Part shown: positions 16,869 through 27,640 of the stretch, one piece after another | Position numbering within the stretch: position 1 is the first letter of the stretch | How the letters are laid out: each line of letters opens with the position of its first letter | Origin: Saccharopolyspora gloriosae | GTDB lineage: Bacteria > Actinomycetota > Actinomycetes > Mycobacteriales > Pseudonocardiaceae | Direction of reading: 5' to 3' | DNA: 64,000 bases | Assembly (NCBI RefSeq): GCF_014203325.1 | Contig: NZ_JACHIV010000001.1 | Coordinates: 3,411,501-3,475,500 of the forward strand | Notes under the pieces: model-generated | What the model was told of the DNA's origin: nothing | Database searches by the model: none | The model's input: the letters and a program-made list of their open reading frames with translations, nothing else | Program-made: the position numbers and the translations under genes

Positions 16869-18170
16869 ATGAGCACGACCAGCGACCGGTCCCCCGCCAC
16901 CGACTCCGACCGGTTGATCCAGCGGCCGCTACCACCGGAACTGCTGATGCGCGGCGACGACCCCTTCTCCCCGCCACCAGGACTGGACCGCCTGCACGAG
17001 CGGGCGGCGGTCTCCCCGGTGGAACTGCTCAACGGGGCGCGCATCTGGATGGTCACCGGCTTCGCCGAATCCCGCGCCGTGCTCACCGACGAGCGCTTCA
17101 GCGCGGACACCCACCGGCACCCCAACGCGATGCAGCTGACGCCGAACCAGGTGGTCGAGCAGCGGGCCGCCGCGGCGGCGGGCCGCGGCGGGTGCCCCGC
17201 GACCGAGCAGCAGCGCACCGACGGCCTGTTCATCTTCATGGACCCGCCCGAGCAGACGCGGTTGCGCCGCTTGCTGGTCGGGCAGTTCACGGTGCGGCGG
17301 ATGCGCGCCCTGGAGGCCAGGGTCCGGGAGATCACCGTCGAGCACATCGAGGCGATGCGGGCCGCCGGGCCGAGGGCCGACCTGGTGTCCGCGTTCGCGT
17401 TGCCGTTGCCGTCGCTGGTGATCTGCGAACTGCTCGGCGTCGCCTACGAGGACCGGGCCGAGTTCCAGGAACGCTCCGCGGTCGCGGTGAACCTCGACGC
17501 GAGCGACGAGGAACGGCTGCACGCGCAGGCCGGGCTCTACGAGTTCATGCGCGGGCTGGTCGCCGACAAGCGCACCCACCCCGCCGACGACCTGATCTCC
17601 GGGCTGGTGCACGGCGACGCCGACCCGGCGCTGACCGACGAGGAGCTCGTAGACCTCTCCACGATGCTGCTCGGCGCCGGGCACGAGACCACCGCGAACA
17701 TGCTCGCCCTCGGCACCTACGCGCTGCTCGAACACCCGGAGCAGCTCGCCGCGCTGCGCGCGGATCCCGGCCTGATCGACACCGCGGTGGAGGAGCTGCT
17801 TCGCTACCTGTCGGTCATCCACACCGGCCCGGTGCGGGTCGCCGTCGAGGACCTCGTGCTCGGCGACGTCACCATCCCGGCCGGGGACACCGTCATGATC
17901 TCGCTGCCCGAAGCCAACCGGGACACCGGCCAGTGGCCCGACCCGGCCGAGCTCGACCTGACCCGGGTGCGCAACCACCACCTGGCCTTCGGCCACGGCG
18001 TCCACCAGTGCCTCGGACAGCAGCTCGCCCGCGTCGAACTGCGCATCGGCCTGGCCGAACTGCTCGCACGCCTGCCCGGCCTAAGACTGGACGCGTCCCC
18101 GGCCGACATCGGCCTGCGCACCGGAATGATCATCTACGGCGTGCACTCACTCCCGGTGACCTGGGACTGA
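16869..18170 (+). CDS. Cytochrome P450
   Basis: A 433-residue bacterial class I P450. The I-helix oxygen-binding motif is AGHETT (about residues 270-275), ExxR is in EELLR, and the heme loop is FGHGVHQCLGQQLA with the Cys ligand near residue 380. An insert rich in Ala, Gly and Cys (RAAAAAGRGGCPATEQQ) lies in the B-C region. It would need a ferredoxin and a reductase; the reductase at 13932 is a candidate partner. The ATG has AAGGGA upstream. The substrate cannot be predicted. Confidence 0.92.
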   Translation: MSTTSDRSPATDSDRLIQRPLPPELLMRGDDPFSPPPGLDRLHERAAVSPVELLNGARIWMVTGFAESRAVLTDERFSADTHRHPNAMQLTPNQVVEQRAAAAAGRGGCPATEQQRTDGLFIFMDPPEQTRLRRLLVGQFTVRRMRALEARVREITVEHIEAMRAAGPRADLVSAFALPLPSLVICELLGVAYEDRAEFQERSAVAVNLDASDEERLHAQAGLYEFMRGLVADKRTHPADDLISGLVHGDADPALTDEELVDLSTMLLGAGHETTANMLALGTYALLEHPEQLAALRADPGLIDTAVEELLRYLSVIHTGPVRVAVEDLVLGDVTIPAGDTVMISLPEANRDTGQWPDPAELDLTRVRNHHLAFGHGVHQCLGQQLARVELRIGLAELLARLPGLRLDASPADIGLRTGMIIYGVHSLPVTWD

Positions 18171-18192
18171 GGGATCTTCAGAATGCTGTTCT

Positions 18193-18341
18193 GATCGTTG
18201 TCCTGTCAGTGGCGGAGCCGCTGACCGCCTGTCTTTGATCTTGTCTGCCCAGGTGAGCGACGTCGTTGGTCGTTGTCTTGTCAGCGAGGAAGCCGCTGAG
18301 GTTCCGCTACCCGGACACCTACGCAGATCAAGATCAAAGAC
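18193..18341. repeat. Bipartite intergenic repeat, copy 2, with terminal inverted repeats
   Basis: Segments A (18193-18224) and B (18282-18307) are identical to those in the spacer at 5035-5195. This copy also has near-perfect terminal inverted repeats of 18-19 bases, starting GTCTTTGATCTTG at 18231 and ending in CAAGATCAAAGAC at 18341. They could fold into a long stem enclosing segment B. The element lies between the P450 gene and the next gene on the same strand and may act as a terminator or be a small non-autonomous mobile repeat. Confidence 0.7.
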
Positions 18342-18510
18342 GGGCGGCGAGCACTCCACCTGTTGCGCCGCGAGGCTGCGGCGGTTGCGCCGGTCTCCCC
18401 GAGCGGACCGGCGAGTTCTCGCCAACCGCGCACCTCCGGGTCCGCGCGCCGACACGATGTCGATCTTGCCGTGCGCACCGGGCGCACCGGCCCGACACCG
18501 AGGTGCCACC

Positions 18511-19425
18511 GTGCGGAGAAGAACCTTCCTGGCCACGACGCTCACGTCCGCGATCGTCGTTCCGGCCTGGGCCGGAGCCGCGACGAGTTCCGCCGCCCCC
18601 GCGCCGAGGCTCGACGCGCCACCGGAGACCTGGAAGGAGCACTGGTTCGAGCACGCCGAGGACCTGCGGCTGGCCGGGCACAACGACACCGTCGCGCTCT
18701 ACTTCGACCAGGACGTCGACCCGGCCGCGAGCGAATGGCTGCTGCCGTTCATGACCTCGATGTGGCAGTACGCGCAGCGGACCTACGGCAACGACGGCAA
18801 CAAGATGACCGCCGACCGCCTCTACTCGATCCACCACGAGGGCAAGCACAGCGGCGGTCACCCCTCCACCGTCTACGACGAGTCGCACGACTTCCGCAAC
18901 GTCAGCGACGTCGGCGGCAGCGACTGGACCACTCCGCAGTACGAGATCGTCACGCACGAGACCGGCCACGTCGTCGAGCTCATCGCGTCCGGCAAGCACG
19001 GCTCCCCCGCGTTCTCCCTCTGGGGCGACAGCAAGTGGATGGAGTTCTACATCTACGACGTCTACAAAGGACTCGGGATGGAGGCCGAGGCCGCGGACTT
19101 CCACGACCGGATGATGGCCGACGACCACACCGACGATTTCCCCCGCGAGCAGACCCACTGGTACCGCGACTGGTTCCACCCGCTGTGGCGCGACCACGGC
19201 GGCGCGCAGGTCATGGTGCGCTACTTCGACCTGCTCGGCCGGCACTTCCCCGCCTCCGGCGACGACTTCGAGCGCGACCTGAACTGGGGCGAGTTCGTGC
19301 ACTTCATGAGCGGCGCCGCCGGCAAGGACCTCAAGGAGCTCGCCGCCGGCGCGTTCGGCTGGCCCACCGAGTGGGACGAGCAGTTCGCCACCGCCCGGAG
19401 CGACTTCCCCGACATCACCTACTGA
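18511..19425 (+). CDS. Tat-exported HExxH metallopeptidase-like protein
   Basis: A 304-residue secreted protein. The N-terminus RRRTFLATTLTSAIVVPAWAGA is a twin-arginine signal with an Ala-rich cleavage region around residues 24-30. The mature part contains the zinc motif HETGH in YEIVTHETGHVVELIASG and many aromatic residues and acidic pairs. It may be a gluzincin-like peptidase; the third zinc ligand is not assigned. The GTG at 18511 is favoured by GAGGTG upstream and by the signal peptide; the longer open frame runs into the repeat element. Confidence 0.72.
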   Translation: MRRRTFLATTLTSAIVVPAWAGAATSSAAPAPRLDAPPETWKEHWFEHAEDLRLAGHNDTVALYFDQDVDPAASEWLLPFMTSMWQYAQRTYGNDGNKMTADRLYSIHHEGKHSGGHPSTVYDESHDFRNVSDVGGSDWTTPQYEIVTHETGHVVELIASGKHGSPAFSLWGDSKWMEFYIYDVYKGLGMEAEAADFHDRMMADDHTDDFPREQTHWYRDWFHPLWRDHGGAQVMVRYFDLLGRHFPASGDDFERDLNWGEFVHFMSGAAGKDLKELAAGAFGWPTEWDEQFATARSDFPDITY

Positions 19426-19655
19426 GCACGGCGCCCCGGCGGTCACCCGCGTCCCGTCCCTGATGCGGGTGACCGCCGATCGGCCGGGCCGGTTCCGCCG
19501 AACGACCACGCGCCCGCCCGCGATTCCGCTACCGCACCGCCCGAAAGGGCAGAGTGCAGTGCAGTCCTGCGGGATTGATCACTGTCCGTGTCGTGCTCCA
19601 CCTACCATCGATCGCACACGGTGGTTGTCCTCACTGACGTCAAGGGGCACGCATA

Positions 19656-21476
<1,821 letters not shown>

Positions 21477-21481
21477 CCTCG

Positions 21482-23383
21482 TCAGGCAGGCCCGAAGTTC
21501 CAGATGGCGCTGTTGCCCCGCGAGGTGCTGAGCCGACCGTCCGCGTTGAGGTCGACTTCCGCCATGTCCGGCAGAGCCGGGTCGGTGAGGACCTCCACGA
21601 CGTAGGGCTCGCCCCCGTCGACCACCCGAACCGCCTCGGCCAGCGCCCGCTCCAGGTCGTCCGCGGAGTCGACCAAGCACCCGCCGACGCCGAATCCCGC
21701 CGCCAGGTCAACGAACGACAGCTGCGGATTCCCGTCGAGCTCCAGGTACTCGGCCGCACCGCTGGGATCCCAGTCGTAGGACTTCCGCATCACGTCCAGG
21801 CCGACCCGCAGCGTCTTGTACTGCTTGTTGTTCGTGATCAGGTACAGCACCGGGAGCCGGCGCTTGACCGCGGTCCACCACGTGTTCAGGTAGAACAGGG
21901 CCGACCCGTCCCCCACCGCATTGACCACGAGGGGCCGCTTGCCCTCCGCCGCCGCACCGGGCCGCAGCACCGCGTCAGCGACACCGAGGCTGGCGGGCAT
22001 CGAGTACCCCAGCGAGCCGCCTTCCGAGGACATGTAGCTGCTCGGGGTGTCGAAGGCCAGTCCCTGCTGGAAATCAGCGGTGTCCGAGCAGGCTTCGTTG
22101 ATCAGCCGGACCGAGTGCTCGCGCAGCGCCGCGTTCAGCACGTCCACCAGCATCGCGGGAGCGATCCCCTGGCCCGGGACCTCCTGCGCGCGCTCCCGGA
22201 ACTCTTCCGCGAGCGCACGATCCTCCTGCGCCAGCTCCGCGTTCAGGCCGTCCACGTGCGCCTCGTCGTAGGCGGGATGGGTCTTGACGGCAGCGGTGAT
22301 CTTCGGCAAGGCGTCCTTGATGTCGCCCAAGGCCGCCGCCGCGCCGTAGTGGTTCTTGCCGATCTGCCACGGATCGTTGTGCAGGTAGACCTGGGTCAGG
22401 TGCGCCGGGATCAACGGGCCGTCGTCCCAGTTGTAGATCACCAGCTGCGCCTGCGCGTTGAACCCGCACAGGAACGCGGTGTCCCGCACCGTGTCCGAGT
22501 CCTTGCTCCCCAGCACCTGCCTGACCTGCTGCTGCGCGCTCGGCAGCTCGCCACGGGCATGAGCGAGGTGGTGGGGGTAGTTGAGGTAGCTGCTGAGCTG
22601 CTCGTTGTACACCGGCGCCCCGATGGCCGTCGCCAGGTCCTGCAGCTCGCGCCACGCCCCCGCTTCGCCCACGCCGTCCCCGGCGACGATGACCGGGTGC
22701 CGAGACCGGGCCAGCAGATCGGCGGCCTTGTCCAGCTCGGAGGGCTGCGCGTGGAACTCCCCCGCGATCCGGGTGAACCGGCCCCGCTGCGGATCGGCGC
22801 CCTGCTCCAGCAGGAACTGCCACGGAATGGACAGGAAGACCGGCCCCATCGGCGGTGCCAGCGCCGTCTTCAGCGCGCGCTGCACGGCCATCCCGATCTC
22901 GTGGGGCCCGCGGATCTCGTAAGCCCACTTGGTGTACTGCCGGGCCACCTGGACCAGGTCCGAGCCCAACAGCGGCTCCTGGATGAGCAGGTTGCTGTGC
23001 TGCTGCCCGCACAGCACCAGCAGCGGCACGTTCGACCGGAACGCGTTGAACAGGTTCCCGAGCGCGTGCCCGACCCCCGGCGTGACGTGCAACCCGACCA
23101 CACCGGGCACCACCTCACCTGCCTCGGTCCGCCGGTGCCGCGCGTACCCCATCGCCGCGCCGAGCGCGATGTTCTCGTGCAGGCAGGGCACGTACTCGAC
23201 GCGGTTCTCCGGAACGTCGGTCCCGTCGATGAGCGGAATCTCGTTGGTCCCCGGCACCCCGTAGAGCCGGTCGACACCCGCGGTCTTGAGATAGTCGAAG
23301 ATGATGTCCCGGCCCAGCCGGGTGTTGTTCTCTTGGTCGATCGGGAGCCACTGAGCGGACTGGCCGTGATCGATTTCGGTCAC
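21482..23383 (-). CDS. Thiamine-diphosphate-dependent decarboxylase/synthase
   Basis: A 633-residue enzyme of the acetolactate synthase/benzoylformate decarboxylase superfamily. It has the catalytic Glu70 in PCLHENIALG and the ThDP motif GDG near residue 490 followed about 28 residues later by NN in LYLITNNKQYK. All three domains (PYR, central, PP) are present. The GTG at 23383 is preferred over the ATG 21 bases upstream because GGAGG lies eight bases before it and none lies before the ATG. It most resembles benzoylformate or oxo-acid decarboxylases; the substrate is uncertain. It converges with the Hsp70-like gene, 5 bases away. Confidence 0.82.
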   Translation of the reverse strand: MTEIDHGQSAQWLPIDQENNTRLGRDIIFDYLKTAGVDRLYGVPGTNEIPLIDGTDVPENRVEYVPCLHENIALGAAMGYARHRRTEAGEVVPGVVGLHVTPGVGHALGNLFNAFRSNVPLLVLCGQQHSNLLIQEPLLGSDLVQVARQYTKWAYEIRGPHEIGMAVQRALKTALAPPMGPVFLSIPWQFLLEQGADPQRGRFTRIAGEFHAQPSELDKAADLLARSRHPVIVAGDGVGEAGAWRELQDLATAIGAPVYNEQLSSYLNYPHHLAHARGELPSAQQQVRQVLGSKDSDTVRDTAFLCGFNAQAQLVIYNWDDGPLIPAHLTQVYLHNDPWQIGKNHYGAAAALGDIKDALPKITAAVKTHPAYDEAHVDGLNAELAQEDRALAEEFRERAQEVPGQGIAPAMLVDVLNAALREHSVRLINEACSDTADFQQGLAFDTPSSYMSSEGGSLGYSMPASLGVADAVLRPGAAAEGKRPLVVNAVGDGSALFYLNTWWTAVKRRLPVLYLITNNKQYKTLRVGLDVMRKSYDWDPSGAAEYLELDGNPQLSFVDLAAGFGVGGCLVDSADDLERALAEAVRVVDGGEPYVVEVLTDPALPDMAEVDLNADGRLSTSRGNSAIWNFGPA

Positions 23384-24185
23384 CTTGTTCTCCTCCTCGG
23401 TCATCGAGTCGTGAGCCCCGGTGGTGCAGCGAGGCGCAGGGCGACAGGTGCGATTTCCGTTGCGGCACCGAAGCAATCCGGTGCTGCCTGGCGCTCCCGT
23501 CCGGCGAATGGGCTCAAATGCGGCCGAAAGTCGGAACCTGGTCGAGCCGAGCGCTCATCGGCGCACTTCGTTCCCCGTCGATGAGCGCCCGTCGCATCGG
23601 CCTCGACCCGCGCCGATGATCCACCTGCCAGCGAGATCCGAAGGTAACAGGACGTCCCGAACGCGTTGGCCGAATCGCGAGAACGAGCGCCGGAATGCCC
23701 GATCGGGCATTCCGGGTTTCCGCTGAGGACCACCCGATCGTCCGATCCACGGCGATCAGTTGCACCCGACCGAGTGACCTGCCACGAATCGAACCTTGAG
23801 CCGATCTCCGGTGACTACCTTGACCGAGTGCGATTCGGAATCAGCATGGGTCCGCGCGTCTTCCGCATCCGGGCGAGCACCCGAGGGGCGGGAATCGGCA
23901 GCGGCATCGGACCGTTCCCGATCCACGCGAATTCCGGCTACGGGCGGCACACGGAGATCGGCGGCGCCGCGAAACACCCGCAGACGCGCCGGTCAGCCCT
24001 CCCTGCCCGGTGACAGCACGACCACCGACCTGATCGGTGCCAGCGCCTGGCAACTCACCCCGACCGGATCGGACGAGCTAGCGGCCCAGCTCAACCGCGC
24101 TCAACACCGGATCACCGGGTGGGGCGGGGCTGCCGCCACCGGGGACGAGGCGGCCTGCGCCGGCCTTCCGACGCAGGCCGACCGC
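23384..24185. other. 800-base spacer without a supported gene
   Basis: Both strands have open frames, but none shows a ribosome site together with typical codon bias, and frames on opposite strands overlap. The clearest structure is the 26-bp palindrome at 23690-23715. The spacer separates the ThDP enzyme from the M20 peptidase, both on the minus strand. Confidence 0.5.
23690..23715. promoter_or_regulatory. Perfect 26-bp palindrome
   Basis: The half-site CCGGAATGCCCGA is followed directly by its reverse complement. It has no spacer, so it looks more like a dimeric regulator site than a terminator. It lies about 305 bases upstream of the ThDP enzyme gene. Confidence 0.5.
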
Positions 24186-25538
24186 TCACGCCTCCCGCAA
24201 GAACCGGTCCAGGACGCGCGTGCCGAACCGCAGCGCATCCACGGGGACGCGCTCATCCACCCCGTGGAACAGCGCGCTGAAGTCGAGCTCCGCGGGCAAC
24301 CGCAGCGGCGCGAACCCGTAGCAGTTCATCCCGAGCCTGCTGAACGACTTCGCATCGGTGCCGCCGGACATCATGTACGGCAAGGTCTTCGCCGCAGGGT
24401 CCTCCGCGATCAGCGAAGTGCTCATCATGTCCACCAGGCGGCCCTCGAACTTCGTCTCCACCGGCGGCAAACCGACCCATTCCCGCTCGACGTCCGGCCC
24501 CAGCAGCTCCGCGAGTTCCCGGTCGAACGCCTCCTCGCGCCCCGGCAGAATCCGGCAGTCCACCGCGGCCTCCGCCACCGAGGGGATCACGTTGTGCTTG
24601 TAGCCGGCGGTGAGCATCGTCGGATTCGCCGTGTCCCGCAGCGTCGCCCCCACGATCCGCGACAGGTTCCCCAACTTCGCCACGGACCCGTCGAGGTCGT
24701 CCGCCGGGAAGTCCCACCCGGTCAGCTCCGTGACCCCGTCGAGGAACTCCCGCACCGACTCGTTGAGCACCAGCGGGAACCGGTGCCGCCCCAGCTTCGC
24801 GACCGCCTCCGCGAGCTGCGTCACCGCGTTGTCGTCGTGCACCATCGACCCGTGCCCCGCCCGCGCCCGCGTGCGCAGCTTCAACCAGCGAATGCCCTTC
24901 TCCGCCGTCTGCACCAGGTAGGCCCGCACCCCGTCCTGGAACGTCACCGAATAGCCGCCGACCTCGCTGATCGCCTCGGTGCAGCCCTCGAACAGCTCCG
25001 GCCGGTGATCCGCCAGCCACTGAGCGCCCTGCAGCCCCCCGGCCTCCTCGTCGGCGAGGAACGCGAACACGATGTCCCGCTTCGGCGTGATCCCGTCCCG
25101 CTTGAACCGCCGCGCCACCGCCAGGCTCATCGCCAACATGTCCTTCATGTCGACCGCGCCACGCCCCCACACGTAGCCGTCCTGCACCGCACCGGAGAAC
25201 GGGTGAACCGACCACTCCGAGGCGTCCGCCGGCACCACGTCCAGATGCCCGTGCACCAGCAGCCCACCCCGATCCGACCCCGACCCGGGCAACCGCGCGA
25301 TCACGTTCCCGCGCCCCGGGTGGTCACCGGACTCGACGTAGGTCGTCTCGTACCCGACCTCCGCCAACTTGTCCGCCACGTACTCGGCGGCCACCCGCTC
25401 ACCCGCGAGCGTCGCCGGATCACCCGTGTTCGTCGTATCGATCCGAATCAGGTCACTGGCCAGCCCGACGACCTCGTCCTCGGCCACCCGCAGCCCAGCC
25501 CCAAGATCACCCGCAGCGCTCTCCTTGTGCTCACTCAC
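24186..25538 (-). CDS. M20/M25/M40 family metallohydrolase
   Basis: A 450-residue di-zinc hydrolase with LVHGHLDVVP (metal His and catalytic Asp), WGRGAVDMKD (bridging Asp), FLADEEAGG (catalytic Glu and metal Glu) and the C-terminal ALFHGVDERVPVD with the last metal His. The lid domain follows a RARAGHGSM motif. Members are aminoacylases, dipeptidases or desuccinylases. The GTG at 25538 overlaps a GTGAGTGAG string. It is the last chromosomal gene before the tRNA and the integrated element. Confidence 0.87.
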   Translation of the reverse strand: MSEHKESAAGDLGAGLRVAEDEVVGLASDLIRIDTTNTGDPATLAGERVAAEYVADKLAEVGYETTYVESGDHPGRGNVIARLPGSGSDRGGLLVHGHLDVVPADASEWSVHPFSGAVQDGYVWGRGAVDMKDMLAMSLAVARRFKRDGITPKRDIVFAFLADEEAGGLQGAQWLADHRPELFEGCTEAISEVGGYSVTFQDGVRAYLVQTAEKGIRWLKLRTRARAGHGSMVHDDNAVTQLAEAVAKLGRHRFPLVLNESVREFLDGVTELTGWDFPADDLDGSVAKLGNLSRIVGATLRDTANPTMLTAGYKHNVIPSVAEAAVDCRILPGREEAFDRELAELLGPDVEREWVGLPPVETKFEGRLVDMMSTSLIAEDPAAKTLPYMMSGGTDAKSFSRLGMNCYGFAPLRLPAELDFSALFHGVDERVPVDALRFGTRVLDRFLREA

Positions 25539-25658
25539 CAGGCCTTTCTATCACTCCAGCCCCATAGTGGGGGGTGGGTCTCAGGCCTCGAAATGGATCA
25601 GCTAATCTATGAACACAACACAGCAGGGGCCGCCAGGCAAGACAGGCGGCGCTGAGGC

Positions 25659-25744
25659 GTCCGAGTGGCGGAATGGCAGACGCGCTAGCTTGAGGTGCTA
25701 GTGCCCTACTAATGGGCGTGGGGGTTCAAGTCCCCCCTCGGACA
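25659..25744 (+). tRNA. tRNA-Leu (anticodon GAG)
   Basis: The acceptor stem GTCCGAG/CTCGGAC with discriminator A, a D-arm GCG...CGC, and anticodon stem CTAGC/GCTAG around loop TTGAGGT give anticodon GAG at 25692-25694. A long class II variable arm (TGCCC...GGGCG) and a T-arm GGGGG-TTCAAGT-CCCCC complete it. CCA is not encoded. Its 3' end is the integration core of the adjacent element; the gene is left intact. Confidence 0.95.
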
Positions 25745-27486
25745 CGCACGCTAACCACACGCGGTGAGATCGTAGCTTCTACGACTCGCGCGTGTGGTTC
25801 GTATTTGAGGCGGAGTTGCAGGCTGTCGTAGAGCTGGTTCAGGCTCTCCGGCTTGCCATCCGCGAGGGCAGCCCTCACGTCACCGAGCGAATCGATCATG
25901 GCGTAGACCTCCCCGTCTTTCAGCGTCCGCGCCTCGGGTGTGCCGTCCAACTCTGCTTGCGCGGCGGACCGCTCGGCTTGTGCCGTGTTGATCGCGTCGA
26001 CGAGCGCCGCCGGATCGGCTCCCGCTTCGACAGCGGATTGCAGGCGGTGCAGCCGCGTAGTGGAGTCGGTCAGCTTCTTCTTCAGCGCGTCCTTCGGGCC
26101 GGTCCGGTTGCTGGACTCGGCCTGAGAGCCGAGCAGTGCCGCGACGGTGCGATCGACGTTCGCCGGGGCGAACAGGTGTCCGATCCAGGTGTTGAGCGGT
26201 TCCAGCACGTCGGCTTCTCGCAGGTTCACCGTTCTCGGGTGATCGGCCAGTGCTTCAGAGCCGGGTGCGAGTGAGCGCGCCAGGCATCGGTAGTAGGTCT
26301 CGTGTTTGCGGATCATCGCGCCGTGCATCTTGCGGCCGCAGAACCCGCAGCGCGCCATTCCCCGCAGCAAGTACCGCCGGGTGCCCTTGTCGCGGGTCCG
26401 TTCCAGCTTCGCGATTCCTCGGTTGCCTCCCGCGGATCGCGATCGGCGGAGAAGCTGGGCTTGCGTGAACTCGTCCACGGACACGATCTCCGGGTGCGCC
26501 GGTGTGCGTGAGCGGACGATCCGGTCCGGGCTAGAACGGCGGAACCGCGTCACGTGTCCTGCGGCGACGTCATCGGGGTTGAGAAGGGTTTCGTGCTTCG
26601 TCCAGCGGCCGAAGATGGCGTAACCGGTGTACCGGGGATTTTCGAGGACGGCCCGCACGGTGCCAGCCTGCCAGCCGTCGGCGAGCCGGTGCCGGTTCTG
26701 GTCCGGCCGCTTCGCCGAGGGGCAAGGAATGCCGTCCCGGTTGAGTCCGTTGGCGATCGCCCGATCGCCCATGTCGTTGAGGTAGTCGCGGAAGATACGG
26801 CGTACGGCTTCGGCTGCTTCCTCATCGATCGCGAGCACCTTCAGACGGTAGCCCTCGGCCGCCTTACGCGGATTCGGGTGCGGTCCCCCATCGACAACCA
26901 TGTAGCCGTAAGGCGCTCGGCCGCCCTGATGGCGCCCCTCGTTGAGGACCTGAGCATCCATCGCAGCCCGAACCCGTGCTTGCACGTGCTGGCGCTCGGA
27001 CTCGCTCATGCCTCCGAGCACGCTCATGAGCATCTTGTGCGACGGGTTGCGGGTGTCGAACCTGCCGCCCAACTCCGGCACCCACAGATCCACCCCGTAG
27101 GCACCGAACTTCGGCGCGATCAACGAGAACTGGTTGCCGAACCAGCACCGGGTCCCTTCCCCGACCACTACGGCGTTCCAAGTCCGATTCGGGTCCTTCA
27201 GCGCGGCAAGGAGCTGGGAAGCGGCTTCACGGCGCTCCCACGGCACGGATCGGGACTGGCCCACGTCGAAGTACTCGGCGGCGACGACTCCGCCGAAGGG
27301 TTCGACGAACTTCTGAGCGTTGCCGAGCTGCCAGCCGTGCGAGGTCTCCGGGTCCTGGTTGTCCTCGGTAGAGCACCGCCCGTAGAACGCCACCGGGCCG
27401 ATCCCGTCATCAACGGCTTCGGTGACCTCGACGCCAAGTAGTTCGTCCAGCACCGCCAACGGATGCGAGCCGATTTCATCAGTCAA
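25726..27486 (-). CDS. int: Large serine integrase
   Basis: A 586-residue serine recombinase. The resolvase domain has YGRCSTEDNQ with nucleophile Ser39. A recombinase domain follows (GGRAPYGYMV...NPRYTGYAIFGRW), then a zinc ribbon CGFCGRKM...YYRC and a C-terminal coiled coil. The start is taken as TTG at 27486 because GGAGG lies eight bases upstream. The gene ends inside the tRNA: the stop TGA at 25726-25728 and the Thr codon before it come from host DNA. It would catalyse integration at tRNA-Leu and, with a directionality factor, excision. Confidence 0.92.
   Translation of the reverse strand: MTDEIGSHPLAVLDELLGVEVTEAVDDGIGPVAFYGRCSTEDNQDPETSHGWQLGNAQKFVEPFGGVVAAEYFDVGQSRSVPWERREAASQLLAALKDPNRTWNAVVVGEGTRCWFGNQFSLIAPKFGAYGVDLWVPELGGRFDTRNPSHKMLMSVLGGMSESERQHVQARVRAAMDAQVLNEGRHQGGRAPYGYMVVDGGPHPNPRKAAEGYRLKVLAIDEEAAEAVRRIFRDYLNDMGDRAIANGLNRDGIPCPSAKRPDQNRHRLADGWQAGTVRAVLENPRYTGYAIFGRWTKHETLLNPDDVAAGHVTRFRRSSPDRIVRSRTPAHPEIVSVDEFTQAQLLRRSRSAGGNRGIAKLERTRDKGTRRYLLRGMARCGFCGRKMHGAMIRKHETYYRCLARSLAPGSEALADHPRTVNLREADVLEPLNTWIGHLFAPANVDRTVAALLGSQAESSNRTGPKDALKKKLTDSTTRLHRLQSAVEAGADPAALVDAINTAQAERSAAQAELDGTPEARTLKDGEVYAMIDSLGDVRAALADGKPESLNQLYDSLQLRLKYEPHARVVEATISPRVVSVRVRGGT
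25731..25762. other. attL: core plus P' arm
   Basis: The core 25731-25745 is the T-stem end and acceptor 3' strand of tRNA-Leu. It is followed directly by the arm GCACGCTAACCACACGC (25746-25762). The last codons of the integrase gene run through this site on the minus strand. Confidence 0.85.
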
Positions 27487-27640
27487 GCTGTTCACCTCCC
27501 TCGGCCCCGTTCGGGGCCTTTGCGTCGGCCAGTTCAACCAGTATGACAAGTAGAGCGCGGCAGGTCTGCGGGGTTAGCTCCGGAAGTTCTGACGGGAAGT
27601 GGACGGTGATCCCGTCGCTCCTGTCGTCTGCGCTGCTCAC
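27479..27640 (-). CDS. Small 53-residue protein coupled to TraB-like and integrase genes
   Basis: The frame runs MSSADDRSDGITVHFPSE...LTPQTCRALLVILVELADAKAP and ends ...GGEQLD. The GTG at 27640 overlaps the stop of the translocase gene (GTGA), and its own end overlaps the integrase start by 8 bases, so it sits tightly inside the operon. GGAGG lies about 10 bases upstream. Small ORFs at this place are common in actinobacterial integrative elements. The function is unknown; a recombination directionality factor is one possibility. Confidence 0.65.
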   Translation of the reverse strand: MSSADDRSDGITVHFPSELPELTPQTCRALLVILVELADAKAPNGAEGGEQLD

